A stretch of 15,265 bases of DNA from a bacterium (GTDB lineage Bacteria > Bacillota_I > Bacilli_A > RF39 > UBA660), in the NCBI GenBank assembly GCA_029007685.1, contig JAQXIG010000037.1:1-15265 (forward strand), given 5' to 3'. The notes beneath the pieces were generated by a model that saw only the letters and a list, made by a program, of their open reading frames with translations, searched no databases and was not told where the DNA came from. Position numbers and translations under genes: made by a program. Of the stretch, positions 13,200 to 15,265 are shown piece by piece. Position 1 is the stretch's first letter, and every line of letters starts with the position of its first letter.

Positions 13200-15265
13200 A
13201 TGGAAGATAAACAAGTATTAACGAGTGAAGAATTAGAGAAAATTGATAAGTATTTTAGGGCGGCTAACTATTTAGCAGTTGGGCAATTGTATTTACTTGA
13301 TAATCCACTATTAAAGGAACCATTGAAATTTAGCGATATTAAAAAAAATGTAGTAGGACATTGGGGAACGATACCGGGTCAGACTTTTGTTTATACACAC
13401 TTGAATCGTATTATTAAGAAATATGATTTGGATATGATTTATTTATCAGGACCAGGTCATGGGGGAAATGCAATTGTATCTCATGTTTATATGGAAGGAA
13501 GTTATAGTGAGATCTATCCAAATATTACAGAAGATATAGAAGGAATGCAGAAATTATTTAAACAGTTTTCTTTTCCGGGAGGTGTATCTAGTCATGTGGC
13601 ACCAGAAACACCAGGATCTATTCATGAGGGAGGAGAACTTGGTTATAGTTTAGCTCATGCGTTTGGGGCGGTTTTAGATAATCCTGATTTGATTGCAGCT
13701 TGTGTGATTGGGGATGGAGAAGCAGAAACTGGACCTTTGGCTAGTAGTTGGCATTATAATAAATTTTTAAATCCAGTTACTGATGGGGCTATTATTCCGA
13801 TTTTGCATTTAAATGGATATAAGATTGCGAATCCTACGGTGTTTGCGAGAATTGATAAAGAAGAAATGCTTTCTTTTTTTAAAGGATGTGGTTTTGAACC
13901 GTTTATTGTGAGTGGAAATGATCCGAAGGTAATGCATCAAAAGATGGCTGCTACGTTAGATACGATTGTTGAAAAAATTAAGAATATTCAAAAACGAGCT
14001 AGAGTAGATGGTGATTTAGAAAGAAAGATCTGGCCAATGATTATTTTAGAAACGCCAAAGGGTTGGACAGGACCTAAAGAAGTAGAAGGTAAACAGATTG
14101 AAGATTCGTTTAGAGCTCATCAAGTACCGGTTATTATTTCAGAAAATTCACCAGAAAATGTGCGAATTTTAGAAGAGTGGATGAGAAGCTATCATCCAGA
14201 GGAGTTGTTTGACGAACAGGGAAGATTGCTTCCAGAATTAAAGGAGTTAGCTCCTATTGGTAATAGAAGAATGGGGGCTAATCCTCATACTAATGGGGGA
14301 AAATTATTAGAAGAACTTCGTACCCCTGATTTTAGAGATTATGGGGTCAAAGTAGAAGTGCCTGGTAATACGGTAGCTCAAGATATGAAAGAATTAGGAG
14401 CTTATATTCGTGATTTGGTTAGTTTAAATGCAGATAAACAAAACTTTCGTATTTTTGGACCGGATGAAGCTTTGTCTAATCGATTAAATTATGTGTTTGA
14501 AACAACTAATCGTCAATTTAATGCGATTACTTATCCAAATGATGAATTTTTAAGTAAGTCAGGAAGAGTACTTGATTCTTACCTATCAGAACATGCTTGC
14601 CAAGGTTGGTTAGAAGGATATTTACTGACGGGGCGTCATGGATTCTTTCATACATATGAAGCTTTTTCTAGAATTATAGATTCGATGGCTAGTCAACATG
14701 CTAAATGGCTCAAGGTGACTAAAGAGTTAGCTTGGAGAGTGCCTATTTCTTCACTTAACTATATTTTATCTAGTCACATCTGGCAACAAGATCATAATGG
14801 ATATACTCATCAAGATCCAGGATTCTTGTCACACTTGGTAAGTAAGAAGGCTGATATTGTGCGTATGTATTTACCACCTGATGCGAATTGTTTATTGTCT
14901 TGTTTTGATCACTGTATTCAAACAAAAAACTATATTAATGTCATTGTAGCTAGTAAGCATCCTAGACCGCAATGGTTAACAATGGAGCAAGCTATAAAGC
15001 ATTGTACACAAGGAATTGGAATTTGGAATTTTGCGAGTAATGATCAGCATAGTGAAACGGATATCGTTATGGCTTGTTGTGGAGATACGCCAACATTAGA
15101 AACATTAGCAGCAGTATCTATTTTAAGAAATAATTTTCCGGAACTTAAGATTAGGGTAGTTAATGTAGTTGATTTGATGCGTCTACAATCGCATTTAGAA
15201 CATCCACATGGTTTAAAGGATGAAGATTATAATTTATTATTTACGAAAGATAAACCAATTATTTT
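13200..15265 (+). CDS. xfp: Xylulose-5-phosphate/fructose-6-phosphate phosphoketolase, 5' part
   Basis: Open for 688 codons to the window edge; the family is near 790 residues, so about the last 100 are missing. Thiamine-diphosphate enzyme signatures are clear: GHWGTIPGQ (53-61), GPGHGG (84-89), the PGGVSSHVAPETPGSIHEGG block (127-146), and the metal/TPP motif GDGEAETGP (171-179) with the following W/N residues. It cleaves xylulose-5-P (and often fructose-6-P) with phosphate to acetyl-phosphate plus glyceraldehyde-3-P or erythrose-4-P, the key step of heterofermentative or bifid-type sugar metabolism in the cytoplasm. AAAGGAG (13186-13192) lies 7 bp before the ATG, and a good promoter of its own precedes it. 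It points to a fermentative, acetyl-phosphate-generating host. Confidence 0.96.
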   Translation, partial: MEDKQVLTSEELEKIDKYFRAANYLAVGQLYLLDNPLLKEPLKFSDIKKNVVGHWGTIPGQTFVYTHLNRIIKKYDLDMIYLSGPGHGGNAIVSHVYMEGSYSEIYPNITEDIEGMQKLFKQFSFPGGVSSHVAPETPGSIHEGGELGYSLAHAFGAVLDNPDLIAACVIGDGEAETGPLASSWHYNKFLNPVTDGAIIPILHLNGYKIANPTVFARIDKEEMLSFFKGCGFEPFIVSGNDPKVMHQKMAATLDTIVEKIKNIQKRARVDGDLERKIWPMIILETPKGWTGPKEVEGKQIEDSFRAHQVPVIISENSPENVRILEEWMRSYHPEELFDEQGRLLPELKELAPIGNRRMGANPHTNGGKLLEELRTPDFRDYGVKVEVPGNTVAQDMKELGAYIRDLVSLNADKQNFRIFGPDEALSNRLNYVFETTNRQFNAITYPNDEFLSKSGRVLDSYLSEHACQGWLEGYLLTGRHGFFHTYEAFSRIIDSMASQHAKWLKVTKELAWRVPISSLNYILSSHIWQQDHNGYTHQDPGFLSHLVSKKADIVRMYLPPDANCLLSCFDHCIQTKNYINVIVASKHPRPQWLTMEQAIKHCTQGIGIWNFASNDQHSETDIVMACCGDTPTLETLAAVSILRNNFPELKIRVVNVVDLMRLQSHLEHPHGLKDEDYNLLFTKDKPII

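Overview
The window is strongly AT-rich DNA from a low-GC Gram-positive (Bacillota) bacterium. Strong AGGAGG-type ribosome sites, mostly TAA stops, TGG for Trp, a teichoic-acid-type glycerophosphotransferase, MscL, a YjcZ-like Gly/Tyr small membrane protein and an Xfp-type phosphoketolase all fit that assignment. A gut Bacilli/Erysipelotrichia-like lineage is my guess; no rRNA or other firm marker is present.

Layout. (1) 1-3003 is the end of a cell-surface polysaccharide or teichoic-acid operon: a sugar aminotransferase tail, a TagF-like transferase, and a fused nucleotidyltransferase-methyltransferase. (2) 3004-5050 is mostly non-coding and mobile DNA: a candidate structured RNA with its own terminator (3462-3608), then a decayed IS481-type element (3674-4795) whose transposase carries frameshifts and a nonsense codon. 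(3) 5054-6074 is a compact unit. A zinc-dependent phospholipase C-like gene (5168-5845) has tandem GTCA repeats at exactly 11-bp spacing upstream. A second such array lies downstream of the gene, in front of a second structured RNA ending in a terminator. (4) 6078-9000 is gene-poor and eroded: a small membrane protein, a broken-gene field (6904-7649), a ribbon-helix-helix regulator behind two matching palindromes, a TnpB remnant, and a candidate 38-residue membrane peptide. (5) 9104-15265 looks like ordinary chromosome: a YjcZ-like small protein (minus strand), a short UvrD-type helicase with a possible membrane-spanning N-terminus, mscL, a short-chain dehydrogenase (minus strand), a GNAT acetyltransferase and a phosphoketolase that runs off the end.

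How the genes may work together. The first three genes plausibly make and transfer a nucleotide-activated, methylated or aminated decoration on a surface polymer. The GTCA arrays resemble binding sites of OmpR/PhoB-type response regulators. They may place the phospholipase-like gene and the downstream RNA under one signal, possibly phosphate, which is inference. The regulator at 7754 probably controls its own promoter. No CRISPR array, tRNA or rRNA was recognised.
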